Positions 12,093 to 20,447 of a stretch of DNA of 64,000 nucleotides are shown one piece after another. The DNA is taken from positions 2,832,874 through 2,896,873 of the forward strand of contig NC_013501.1 of NCBI RefSeq assembly GCF_000024845.1, read 5' to 3'. The position numbers and the translations under genes were made by a program. The notes beneath the pieces are model-generated. The model saw only the letters and a program-made list of their open reading frames with translations. It was not told the DNA's origin and did no database searches. This stretch comes from Rhodothermus marinus DSM 4252 (GTDB taxonomy: Bacteria > Bacteroidota > Rhodothermia > Rhodothermales > Rhodothermaceae). Within the stretch, counting starts at the first letter, position 1. Every line of letters starts with the position of its first letter.

Positions 12093-13606
12093 CTGGAAAT
12101 CAGGTTCCGTGCCCGTTCGCGAAGCGCCTGTTTGTCGCATTTGCCGGTGGGACCAAGCGGCAGCGCCTCCAGGAAAAACACATGGCGGGGCACCTTGTAG
12201 CCGGCCAGCTGCGAGCGACAGTAGCGCTGCACCGCCTCGGCCGTAAGCGTTCGCCCGGGCTTCGGCACGACAAAGGCAGCGCCGGTCTCGCCCCATTTCG
12301 GATCGGGCACCCCTACCACGGCCGCGTCGGCCACATCCGGGTGCGCCCGGAGTACGGCTTCGATTTCGGCGGGATAGACGTTTTCGCCACCGCTGATGTA
12401 CATGTCTTTTTTCCGACCCACCACATAGAAATAGCCTTCCGCGTCCCGCCGCACCAGATCTCCCGTATGGAACCAGCCCTCCGCGTCGATGGCCTCCGCC
12501 GTCGCTTCGGGCCGTTGCCAGTAGCCGGGCGTCACCACCGGTCCCCGCATCAGCAGCTCGCCCACCTCATCGACCCCAACCTCCCGTCCCGTCTCATCGA
12601 CGATCCGCGCCTCGATATAAAAATTGGGAAAGCCAATCGATCCGATCTTGCGAAGGGCATCGTCTTCGGGAAGCGAGAAGCAGTTGACCCCCACCTCCGT
12701 CATGCCAAATCCCTGACGGATAGGAACGCCTTTCTGGTGCCACCGCCGAATAAGGGGCTCCGGCATGGCCTCGCCGCCCACGATGGCGTAGCGAATCGTC
12801 CGGAACGATGTCTGTTCAAAGCGCGGATGATCGGCCAGCATCCGGAGCATGGTAGGCACGCCCCAGAGAATGGTCACGCCCGCCTCGTCACATAGACGAA
12901 GAATCTGCTCCGGATCGAAGCGGTCGAGCAGATACGTATGGCCCCCCTTGAACAGAAACGGGGTCAGGAGCACGTTCCAGCCGCCCGTGTGGTAGAAGGG
13001 CGCCGCGTTGAACGAAACATCCCGGCTGGTCAGGTCCAGCCGGTGGATCGTGTTGAACGCATTCCAGGCGATCATGCCGTGCGTGATCAGGGCCCCCTTG
13101 GGCCGCCCCGTCGTGCCTGAAGTGTACAGGATCATGAGCGGATCGTCCAGCGCGATCGCCGGACGGCTCTTCAGCGTGGCGCCGGAGCGGGCAAACGTCC
13201 GGATCGTCTCCAGCGGCAGTAATGCCACCGCGCCCAATCGCTGGACCACTCCGGTGTAGGGCGCGTCATAGACCAGCAGGGCGGGCGCGCTGTCGGATAC
13301 TTGGTAGGCCAGCTCCGGTGCGGCCAGCCGGTAGTTCAGCGGCACCAGTATCCATCCCGCCTTCTGGCAGGCTACGAACAGCAGCACGTGCTCCGGCCGA
13401 TTTTCGGCCAGGATCGCGACGCGATCCCCTTTCTGCAGGCCAAAGCGCGCGGCCAGCACGGCGGCCAGCGCCTCGCCCTCGGCATGCAGCTGCGCAAATG
13501 TCCAGCAGGTGCCCTCCGGCACCCAGGTGAGCGCGGGCCGATCCGGCCAGTAGCGCGCGTTGCGCTCTAACCAGTCGGTGCGAATGAACGGTTGTCTTTT
13601 CATCAT
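12089..13606 (-). CDS. AMP-forming acyl-CoA ligase (class I adenylate-forming enzyme)
   Basis: 505 residues of the ANL superfamily. It activates a carboxylic acid with ATP and then forms its CoA thioester. Visible motifs: the phosphate loop YTSGTTGRPKGALIT, the A4/A5 segments including QGFGMTE, the ATPase Asp in GWFHTGDLVRRD, the hinge GRKKDMYISGGENVYP and the C-terminal catalytic Lys in LGPTGKCDKQAL. It is closest in style to medium/long-chain or aromatic acid CoA ligases; chain preference is not decidable. ATG at 13606 overlaps the TGA of the symporter gene (ATGA); a second ATG follows directly at 13603. It is coupled on both sides, which fits one transcript. Confidence 0.9.
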   Translation of the reverse strand: MMKRQPFIRTDWLERNARYWPDRPALTWVPEGTCWTFAQLHAEGEALAAVLAARFGLQKGDRVAILAENRPEHVLLFVACQKAGWILVPLNYRLAAPELAYQVSDSAPALLVYDAPYTGVVQRLGAVALLPLETIRTFARSGATLKSRPAIALDDPLMILYTSGTTGRPKGALITHGMIAWNAFNTIHRLDLTSRDVSFNAAPFYHTGGWNVLLTPFLFKGGHTYLLDRFDPEQILRLCDEAGVTILWGVPTMLRMLADHPRFEQTSFRTIRYAIVGGEAMPEPLIRRWHQKGVPIRQGFGMTEVGVNCFSLPEDDALRKIGSIGFPNFYIEARIVDETGREVGVDEVGELLMRGPVVTPGYWQRPEATAEAIDAEGWFHTGDLVRRDAEGYFYVVGRKKDMYISGGENVYPAEIEAVLRAHPDVADAAVVGVPDPKWGETGAAFVVPKPGRTLTAEAVQRYCRSQLAGYKVPRHVFFLEALPLGPTGKCDKQALRERARNLISR

Positions 13607-15075
13607 GCCGGTTGTCCGGTTCGCTGCGGCATCCAGCGGCCGAGAAGTGCCACCATGGTCGAGAGCAACACCGCCCAGGTGGCGGGCACGGCCGGGTTGT
13701 TCCAGTAAGGCCCGATCTGGCCGTAGTAGATGCCGAAGTGGACGAGAAGCGCGGTCAGTGCCGCCGCTACCACGACCCGGGGCCGGAGCGAAACCCCCAG
13801 CACGCCCATGAGCACCGGGGCGAAGGTGGCGGCAAACAGGCCGTAGACGCCGTTCTGCGCCAGGATCGCAACCGAAAGGGCCGGCGTGAGCTGATCGTAG
13901 CCGAGCACGAAGAGTACGGGCGCCAGCGCCACCAGCGTGAGCTTGCCCAGTCGGAGCGCCCGCCGTTCGGCCACATCGGGCGCCACCCCCCTGCGCAGCG
14001 CCCACGATCGGTACAGATCGTTGCCCACGATGGCGGCCACCGCGACCAGTAGCCCTTCCAGCGTCGAGTAGCCGGCCGCCAGCAGCCCGATCGTGATCAG
14101 GCCCCGCACGACCGGCCCAAAACGTTCCACCAGATAGGTCGGGATCACCGCGTCGGCCACCAGTCCGGCCTCCGGCATCAGCAGCCGGGCGTAGAGTCCG
14201 GTCAACAGCACCGAGAAAAACACGAACGCCACGCCGAAACCCACCAGCAGATAGCGTCCCACGTCGGCCTCCGAACGCAGGTAAAGCGCCTTCGAAAGCA
14301 GGTGCGGCTGGGTGATGACGGCCACGCCGACCACAAAATTGGCCACGAACACCTCGAACGGGCTGCGAAACAGCAGGCTCTCGGGATTGACCGGACGTGC
14401 CAGGTTCGGATCGATGGCCGCCAGCCGCTGCAGCAGGCCCGACAGTCCGCCCTCCCAGTAGGACAGTCCTGATCCGATCAGCAGCACGGCCACGACCAGC
14501 ATGATCAGCGCCTGCGCCGTGTTCGTCAGCGTGTGCGCGCCCGCCCCGCCCAGCAGCAGGTATCCCATCGGGATGGCGATCGTCAACACCAGCGCGGCGA
14601 CCAGACCGATTCCCAGCACGCTGGCCAGCACGCGGGCCAGTCCCACCACGATCAGCACCATGAAGGTGATGAGCAGCAGACTCAGCACTGCGTAGAGCAC
14701 GCCCAGACGGCGGTCGCCATAGCGCGCCGCGATCCACTGGGGCAGTGTCAGTGCTGCATAGCGATCGCCCAGCTGCCGGAAGCGCCGACTCAGCAGCACC
14801 AGCCCCACCAGAATCCCCAGCGGCGTAGCGAGTCCGTAGCCCAGATAACCGGCCCAGCCATAGAGATAGACCAGACCGGGATTGATCACGAACGTGGCCG
14901 CACTGGTCAGGTTGGCCGCCAGCGAAAGGCCCACCAGCACCGGACTGACCGTGCGGCTCCCCACGGAGAAGCCCGCCAGTCCACGCGCTCCCCGCATCCC
15001 CAGCAGGGCCGCACCGCCTACCAGCAGCAGGTAAGCCAGAAAAAAGCCCCAGCCGATCGCCTGCTCCGAAAGCAT
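13603..15075 (-). CDS. Sodium:solute symporter (SSS family), probable carboxylate uptake
   Basis: About 490 residues with 13 or so hydrophobic helices. It starts MLSEQAIGWGFFLAYLLLVG and contains SVGSRTVSPVLVGLSLAANL and TSAATFVINPGLVYLYGWAG, the sodium-site region typical of PutP/ActP/PanF-like SSS members. Start 15075 lies 12 bp downstream of the KAS III-like gene stop; an earlier in-frame ATG at 15105 would overlap that gene and is less likely. The adjoining CoA ligase suggests a carboxylic acid as substrate, as in acetate or pyruvate-type SSS permeases. That is an inference from gene order. Confidence 0.85.
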   Translation of the reverse strand: MLSEQAIGWGFFLAYLLLVGGAALLGMRGARGLAGFSVGSRTVSPVLVGLSLAANLTSAATFVINPGLVYLYGWAGYLGYGLATPLGILVGLVLLSRRFRQLGDRYAALTLPQWIAARYGDRRLGVLYAVLSLLLITFMVLIVVGLARVLASVLGIGLVAALVLTIAIPMGYLLLGGAGAHTLTNTAQALIMLVVAVLLIGSGLSYWEGGLSGLLQRLAAIDPNLARPVNPESLLFRSPFEVFVANFVVGVAVITQPHLLSKALYLRSEADVGRYLLVGFGVAFVFFSVLLTGLYARLLMPEAGLVADAVIPTYLVERFGPVVRGLITIGLLAAGYSTLEGLLVAVAAIVGNDLYRSWALRRGVAPDVAERRALRLGKLTLVALAPVLFVLGYDQLTPALSVAILAQNGVYGLFAATFAPVLMGVLGVSLRPRVVVAAALTALLVHFGIYYGQIGPYWNNPAVPATWAVLLSTMVALLGRWMPQRTGQPA

Positions 15076-15086
15076 GGTCTTTTCCG

Positions 15087-16061
15087 TCAGGTGTCGTAGG
15101 CCCACCGTAGCGCCATGGCCGCCAGGGCCGCCCCTCCCCCCGAGGCGATCAGATAGACCAGATCCCCCCGCCGCAATCGATGCGCCCGGACTGCGTCGGC
15201 CAGCACCATGGGAATACAGGCGCTGCCCGTGTAGCCATAGCGATCCATCACGTAGTGGGTGCGCGACTCAGGGAGCCCCAGCGCCGCCAGCGTCTCCCGG
15301 ATGCTGAGCACGTTGATCTGGGTAAAGAACAGATGATCTACCGCCTCCGGCTGCACGCCCAGCTCTTTCGAGAGCCAGCGCACCAGGCGCGTCCAGTGCT
15401 CGACGTTATAGGTCTTCGGAAACTTCTTGCGAAAGGCCAGCACCTGGGGGCCGTTCGGAGAGCAGGCCCCACCGGCGTAGATGCCCATATAGTCGTAATA
15501 CTGCCCTTCCGCCTCCAGGCGCGTCAGCAGAATGCCGGGTTCCTCGTCGTCGGCCGGAGCCAGCACCACGGCCCCCGCCCCGTCGGCAAACAGCGTGGCG
15601 ACGTTGCGCTGCGAAAAGTCCAGAAACCGGCTCATCAAGTACCCTCCGGCGACCAGAACCGGACCGCTGCCGCCCTCCACGAACCGTCGGCCGATCTCCA
15701 GCGCCGTCACGAAGCCGGCGCAGGCCGCATTGACGTCGAACGTGCCGGCGCGACGAGCCCCCAGTTTGTGCTGCACGACGGTGGCCGTGGCCGGCGACAG
15801 GTAGTCCGGCGTGTCGGTGGCCACGATGAGGAGCGCCAGATCCTGCGGCGTCATGCCGGCCTCGGCCAGGGCGGCCCGGGCCGCCTCTACCACCAGGTCC
15901 GACGTGGTCTGCCCATCCTCGGCATAGCGCCGCTCCCGAATGTTGCGCTGCGTGCGCAGAAAGCTATCGACGTCCTCGCCGTAGTACTCGTTGAAGTAGG
16001 CGTTCGTCACCACGCGCGGCGGTGCGTACAGGCCCGTTCCGATGATCTGTGCGCGTGCCAT
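15087..16061 (-). CDS. KAS III (FabH)-like thiolase-fold enzyme with altered active site
   Basis: 324 residues with the full FabH fold signature: DVNAACAGFVTALEIG carries the nucleophile Cys114, and GDLVYLIASGGGAALAAMAL is the C-terminal glycine loop. In FabH the other two catalytic residues are a His (in PHQAN) and an Asn (in GNTSA). Here the aligned segments read FFTQIN and RYGYTGSACIP, so Thr247 and Tyr277 replace them. The enzyme can probably still take an acyl group on Cys114 but should be poor at malonyl decarboxylation. An acyl transfer, hydrolysis or non-decarboxylative condensation is more likely than fatty-acid initiation. It sits 3 bp from the upstream SDR gene and inside an uptake/activation operon. 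Confidence 0.85.
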   Translation of the reverse strand: MARAQIIGTGLYAPPRVVTNAYFNEYYGEDVDSFLRTQRNIRERRYAEDGQTTSDLVVEAARAALAEAGMTPQDLALLIVATDTPDYLSPATATVVQHKLGARRAGTFDVNAACAGFVTALEIGRRFVEGGSGPVLVAGGYLMSRFLDFSQRNVATLFADGAGAVVLAPADDEEPGILLTRLEAEGQYYDYMGIYAGGACSPNGPQVLAFRKKFPKTYNVEHWTRLVRWLSKELGVQPEAVDHLFFTQINVLSIRETLAALGLPESRTHYVMDRYGYTGSACIPMVLADAVRAHRLRRGDLVYLIASGGGAALAAMALRWAYDT

Positions 16062-16064
16062 GGG

Positions 16065-16814
16065 TCACAGGGTTAGTCCACCATCCACGTTGAGCACCGC
16101 GCCCGTGATGAACGACGCCTCGTCCGAGGCCAGAAACAGGTAGGCGCGGGCCACTTCCTCGGGACGTCCCATGCGCCCGAGCGGCGTGCGCGCTCGGACC
16201 ATATCGAGCACCTTTTCAGGCACGTCTCGGGTCATGTCGGTCTCGATGAAGCCGGGCGCCACGGCGTTGACCCGGATGCCGTAGCGTCCCAGCTCCCGCG
16301 CCCAGGTCTTCGTCATGCCGATCACACCCGCCTTCGCGGCCACGTAGTTCGTCTGACCGAAATTGCCCGCGTGCGCCACCACGGACGAAGCGTTCAGAAT
16401 GCAGCCGCCGCCCTGCGCTTCCATGTAGGGCAACACCGCCTTCGTGCACAGAAAGACGCCCGTCAGATTGACCTCCAGGACGGCCCGGAACTGCTCCAGC
16501 GTCATCTTGCGCAGCGTGGCATCCTGCGTGACGCCCGCGTTGTTGACGAGAATGTCGATGCGTCCAAAGTGCTCGGCGGTCTCCCTGGCCATTTGCTCGA
16601 CCTGTTCGGGTCGGGTCACGTCGACCGACAGGGCCCACGCGCGGGCGCCTTCGGCCTGCAACGCATCGGCCAGGGCTCCAGCCACCTCACCATCCCGATC
16701 GGCCACCACGACGGCCGCCCCCTCTCGGGCGAACAGCGTCGCGGTGGCCCGACCGATCCCGCGCGCACCCCCCGTCACGATGGCAACTTTTCCGTTCAGT
16801 CTTCCCACGATCAA
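16065..16814 (-). CDS. SDR-family oxidoreductase (FabG-like)
   Basis: 249 residues, classical short-chain dehydrogenase/reductase. It has the cofactor loop TGGARGIG, the NNAG motif, the catalytic Ser in LNASSVVAHAG and the YVAAK pair, and ends VLNVDGGLTL as FabG proteins do. It probably interconverts a 3-oxoacyl and a 3-hydroxyacyl thioester or a related alcohol/ketone. An Asp after the second strand (VVVADRD) suggests NAD rather than NADP, though this is weak. The start is TTG at 16814, overlapping the TonB receptor stop, or GTG at 16808, which gives a better N-terminus (MGRLNGKVAI). It belongs with the KAS III-like gene 3 bp downstream. Confidence 0.88.
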   Translation of the reverse strand: MIVGRLNGKVAIVTGGARGIGRATATLFAREGAAVVVADRDGEVAGALADALQAEGARAWALSVDVTRPEQVEQMARETAEHFGRIDILVNNAGVTQDATLRKMTLEQFRAVLEVNLTGVFLCTKAVLPYMEAQGGGCILNASSVVAHAGNFGQTNYVAAKAGVIGMTKTWARELGRYGIRVNAVAPGFIETDMTRDVPEKVLDMVRARTPLGRMGRPEEVARAYLFLASDEASFITGAVLNVDGGLTL

Positions 16815-19246
16815 TACCGCAATCCAGCAAGGTGATAGGTGATGCCAAACCAGATGAAGCGACCCCGGACGGGTGCGCCCAGCACATCGTAGCCCTCGTT
16901 GTCCAGCAGGTTCGAGATGCTCAGCGTCAGATCCAGTCCAATCCGGGGCACCCGGTAGCCCAGCGTCAGGTCCAGTACGGTGCGCGCCGGCACCTTGCCG
17001 TCGTGCTCGGGCGACATGGTCTCGCTGTTCCAGTAACCCGAAACGAACCGGTAGGCGCTCTGGTAACGCGCGCTCAGGCTCGCAAAATATCCCTGCAGCC
17101 CCACGTTGCGCACGGTCACGTTACCCTTCAGCTTGGTCTCGGGTACGTTGAGCGGCAACTCGTTCTGCCCGGCCGTTTCCGTGAAGCTGCGCAGCGAGAT
17201 CAACGACACGCTGCCCGAAAGCGTCACGTAAGGCGACGGCTACAGCGTCAACCCGGCGTCCAGCCCGGCCACCTGCGCCCGCCCGAAATTCAGGTAGGTC
17301 AGCAGGCCGTTGAACAGCGCGTCCGAAGCGGGGGCGCGCACCGGTGTGGTCCCGTCGGCCTCGTAAGCGAGCGTCGTAAAGCCATCGGCCACCAGCGTCA
17401 GCGGACTGATGAAGTTGCGATACCAGGAGTAGTAGCCCACCACGTCCACGAACGCCCGCGTCCCAAAAGCGCCCTTGTAGCCCAGCTCCAGCGCATCCAC
17501 CTGCTCCGGCTCCAGCCCCTCCACCCGACTGACCACCTGCCCGCTCGCATCTTTGATCACGTAACCGTCCCGGTTGCCAAAGGCGTTGACGTAGTAGCCG
17601 GTCAGGATGTCGAAGCGGCGGATGGGAATGAACAGATAGTTTTCCAGGATGGTGGGACTCTTGAACGCCCGGTTGTAGCCGAAGCGCACGTTATGGCCGG
17701 GAAGGACCGTGTAGACCAGCGCCGCCTTCGGGCTGAACTGCGTGCTGTAGTTCGTATGGCGATCGATGCGGGCCGCCGTCACCAGTCGCAACCGATCGGG
17801 TACCAGACGCAGATCGAGCTGGGCATAGCCGCCTACTTCGGTCGCGCTCAGGTCTTCGCCGCCCGCATCGGCCAGAAACGTGCCGTCGGAGTCCGGCAGG
17901 TAACGGCGCACCTGCACGCCGGCCACCACCCGTCCTTGCAGGAACGGCAATGACTGCCGGTACTGCACTTCGCCATCGAGCAGCGCCCCGCGATCCACAA
18001 ACTTACTGGCTTCTCGAAGCGCTCCCAGATCGACCTGGTCCAGCGGCACCCCCGCCGCTACCTGGGCGGCCGCCGCCTGTACGACGGCATTGAGCTGATA
18101 CGTTCGGCCCGCGTCGTTCTTCGTACGCGTGAACTGGGCGTACCAGTTGGGATGGCTGACCTCGACCGTCTGATACTGCACCTCCCAGCCCCGGATGTGA
18201 TTGCGGCCGTTGTTGGTCAGCCCGAAGTTGTCGTTGGTCGAATAACCAGCACCAGCCTTTGCCTGCCATTGCCCCAGCCGGTAGTAAAGAAATCCTTCCA
18301 GTTTGGCCGATCGGATATGATAGCCTCCAAGGTCGCGCAGCACGTCGCCTTCAAAAATGGTAGTGCCGTAGTTATGCAGGCCTTCTTCGCGGCTTGGTTC
18401 AAAGTCGTCGGCTTCCAGATACTGCCCGGTGACTTTCCACCCCCAGGATCCAACCGTACCGGCCGCCCGCCCCGTGATGTCGATCAGCGACCGCTCGCCG
18501 GTACGTGCCGCCAGCGACAGGCCCGATTCGTCCCAGGGATCTTTGGTGATGACGTTCACCACACCGGTGTGGGCATTGGGGCCGTAGAGCGCCGAAGCCG
18601 GTCCGACGACCACTTCGATTGCCTTCACGTCCAGCGGAGCCGTCGGCATAAAATTGCCCTGTGGGAGTCCTGTGCCGGGCAGTTGGGCCACCCGGCCGTC
18701 GATCATCGCAAGCATACGCGTGTTGAACTGGCTGTTGAACCCACGCGCCGAAATGCCCTGCGCATTGATACCGGCATCCACGAAGTCGATGCCCTTCAGG
18801 CCGGCCAGCGCCGAGAGAAAGGTGCCGCCTCCTGTTCGGGTCAGGTCGGCCGCGGTAATCGTTTCGATGGTCACCGGCGCCTCGAGCAGCTTTTCGGTCT
18901 GGCGCGTACCGGTCACCACCACGGCCTCGGCTTCGAACAGGGCGGGCGCCAGCGTCAGGGTCAATCGCACCGGTGCTGTGCCCACCTGCACAAGCTGCGT
19001 GCGCGCCTGGTACCCTACGAATGACACCTGCAACGTATAGCGCCCGGGGGATACCGGCCCCAGCCGAAACGCACCGTCCACGTCGGTGGTCGTCCCCTGG
19101 CCGGTTTCCACGAGCACGACGTTGGCGCCGGGCAACGCCGCTCCGCTGGTCGCATCCAGCACCTGTCCCTCAATCCAGCCCGATTGAGCCAGCGCAAAAG
19201 GGCTTCCGAGCCAGCCCAGCAGACAGAACCAGAGCAGCCGTTTCAT
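16811..19246 (-). pseudogene. TonB-dependent receptor split by an in-frame amber codon
   Basis: The first part (19246-17240, 668 residues) has a signal peptide, the carboxypeptidase-like domain (SGAALPGANVVLVETGQG), a plug and most of the barrel. The frame stops at TAG (17240-17242) after GLDAGLTL, and the same frame continues without a break for 142 more residues (PSPYVTLSGSVSLISL … FGITYHLAGLRY), which are the missing last strands. The whole would be 811 residues. A CAG-to-TAG change is the simplest explanation. The start ATG has a strong GGGAGG site. It heads the acyl operon and lies behind a promoter with an inverted-repeat operator. A receptor lacking its last strands should not assemble, so unless the codon is read through or is an error, the gene is inactive. 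Confidence 0.85.
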
Positions 19247-19298
19247 GACCGCCTCCCAGTTTTGTGAGTGTATGGCAAAGAAATCTTATCGTAAGCAA

Positions 19299-19318
19299 CG
19301 TTTGAAATTTTTCAAACG
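19299..19318 (-). promoter_or_regulatory. Inverted-repeat operator at the acyl operon promoter
   Basis: Perfect inverted repeat CGTTTGAA-ATTT-TTCAAACG upstream of the TonB receptor gene. On the minus strand it overlaps a candidate -35 (TTGAAA) with a TACGAT -10 about 16 bp further on. The same half site, TTCAAAC, occurs twice at the promoter of the adjacent GbsR/MarR-type regulator, so that protein is the likely ligand. This is sequence-based inference. Confidence 0.6.
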
Positions 19319-19339
19319 AACAATCCAGAAAAAAACCGG

Positions 19340-19846
19340 TCAATTCACCGAGGCGTTGGCGGCTTCCATTTGCGCCCGGACCCGCTCCCATTCCTTCGTA
19401 AAGTTCTCGTAGAACTGCTCCATCAGCCGGTAGAAAGCCTGCATATGGCGCAGTCGCTCGACGGCCGCCTGATGGGCTGGATCTCCGCTGGCCTCCATCT
19501 CCCGGAGAAACTGCTCGGCCGTGCGCCGATTTTTGCGCACCGTTGCCATGTTGAACTTGAAGTTGTTCAAAAACAGGTCGGGGTGCGCCACGTAGTAGTC
19601 GCGACGGTTTTCCGGGCCGTTGACCTTGCGCACCAGCCCGATGCTTGCCAGCTCCCGGATCGTGCTTGAAATGGGCCCTTTCGACCGGTTGAGCAACGTG
19701 GCAATCTCGTCCAGCGAAAGCGGCTCCGGCTGCGTCAAGAGCAACCCCACGATCAATCCCTTCAGCCGCGAAAGCCCGTAGCCTTCGTAGATATTTCCGA
19801 ACTCTTCCACCAGATCACGCTGCAGCGGCGTCAGGCCCCGTCTCAT
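19340..19846 (-). CDS. GbsR/MarR-type transcriptional regulator
   Basis: 168 residues. A winged helix-turn-helix at about 40-85 (SLDEIATLLNRSKGPISSTI, then RELASIGLVRKV) is flanked by an N-terminal helix (DLVEEFGNIYEGYGLSRLKG) and a long C-terminal helical region for dimerisation. This is the layout of the GbsR-like branch of the MarR superfamily (first described for choline/betaine control). It has no obvious metal ligands. The start ATG follows GAGG. Its promoter is near consensus and carries two TTTCAAAC direct repeats just past the -10, so it is probably autoregulated. It most likely controls the neighbouring TonB receptor/acyl operon. Confidence 0.85.
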   Translation of the reverse strand: MRRGLTPLQRDLVEEFGNIYEGYGLSRLKGLIVGLLLTQPEPLSLDEIATLLNRSKGPISSTIRELASIGLVRKVNGPENRRDYYVAHPDLFLNNFKFNMATVRKNRRTAEQFLREMEASGDPAHQAAVERLRHMQAFYRLMEQFYENFTKEWERVRAQMEAANASVN

Positions 19847-19865
19847 AGCCTCAATTTTCCTTTCG

Positions 19866-19882
19866 TTTCAAACTTTTCAAAC
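19866..19882 (-). promoter_or_regulatory. Paired operator half sites at the GbsR-type regulator promoter
   Basis: Two direct copies of TTTCAAAC (19866-19873 and 19875-19882) separated by one base lie between the -10 box and the start codon of the regulator. They match the arms of the inverted repeat at 19299-19318. A repressor bound here would block its own transcription start. Confidence 0.55.
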
Positions 19883-19884
19883 AA

Positions 19885-19913
19885 AAGATAAAGAAAGCCC
19901 TTTCGCATGTCAA
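19885..19913 (-). promoter_or_regulatory. Sigma70-like promoter of the GbsR-type regulator gene
   Basis: On the minus strand TTGACA (19908-19913), a 17-bp spacer and TATCTT (19885-19890). This is the best -35/-10 pair seen in the window and fits the regulator start at 19846. Confidence 0.65.
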
Positions 19914-19950
19914 GTCCTCATGAATAAAACCGGGCCGGTGCCATCAGATC

Positions 19951-19981
19951 TGGAACTCTGTAGTTAACTACAGGGCGTAAT
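19951..19981 (+). promoter_or_regulatory. MerR-type promoter/operator with a 19-bp spacer
   Basis: A perfect 16-bp palindrome, CTGTAGTTAACTACAG (19958-19973), lies between a -35-like TGGAAC (19951-19956) and a -10-like CGTAAT (19976-19981). The 19-bp spacing and the centred dyad are the hallmark of promoters that MerR regulators untwist when metal binds. It should drive the MerR gene and the copper genes downstream. Confidence 0.65.
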
Positions 19982-20009
19982 GGAAGCCTGCAAACCGTTG
20001 GCTGAACTC

Positions 20010-20447
20010 ATGCTGACACGCAGCGAACTGGCGCAAAAGGCCGGCGTGCACGCCGAAACGATCCGCTACTACGAGCAGCGGGGCCTGTTGCCTCCGCCCC
20101 GCCGGACGGCCGCCGGCTACCGCGCCTACTCCGAAACGGACGTGGCCCGCCTGCGCTTCATCAAACGGGCGCAGGAGCTGGGTTTCTCGCTCCGTGAAAT
20201 CGAAGAACTGCTGACGCTCGAGGCGACCCCGGGCGCCAGCAGCGGGCTGGTCCGCCAGCGGGCGCTGGCCAAGATCGCCGAAATCGAGGCGCGCATCCGG
20301 GACCTGACCCGCATCCGCGATACGCTGCGCCGGCTGGTGGCCGCCTGCGACGGCAAAGCGCCCGTCGAACACTGTCCGATCCTTCACGCCCTGCACGACG
20401 ACCATGGAACGCACGCCGACACCGGAACCCCTGACGGAAACGCCTGA
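20010..20447 (+). CDS. MerR-family metal-responsive regulator of the copper island
   Basis: 145 residues from ATG 20010. The DNA-binding domain reads [20 protein letters not shown], then [17 protein letters not shown], a typical MerR start. A dimerisation helix follows, then Cys113 and Cys122 (C-x8-C) in a C-terminal metal loop. That spacing is like MerR/ZntR-type sensors and one residue longer than the usual CueR loop, so the metal is probably copper from context but not certain. An ATG at 19980 in the same frame lies inside the predicted -10 box, so the later start is chosen. The 3' end overlaps the copA start by 44 bp. Confidence 0.85.
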   Translation: MLTRSELAQKAGVHAETIRYYEQRGLLPPPRRTAAGYRAYSETDVARLRFIKRAQELGFSLREIEELLTLEATPGASSGLVRQRALAKIAEIEARIRDLTRIRDTLRRLVAACDGKAPVEHCPILHALHDDHGTHADTGTPDGNA

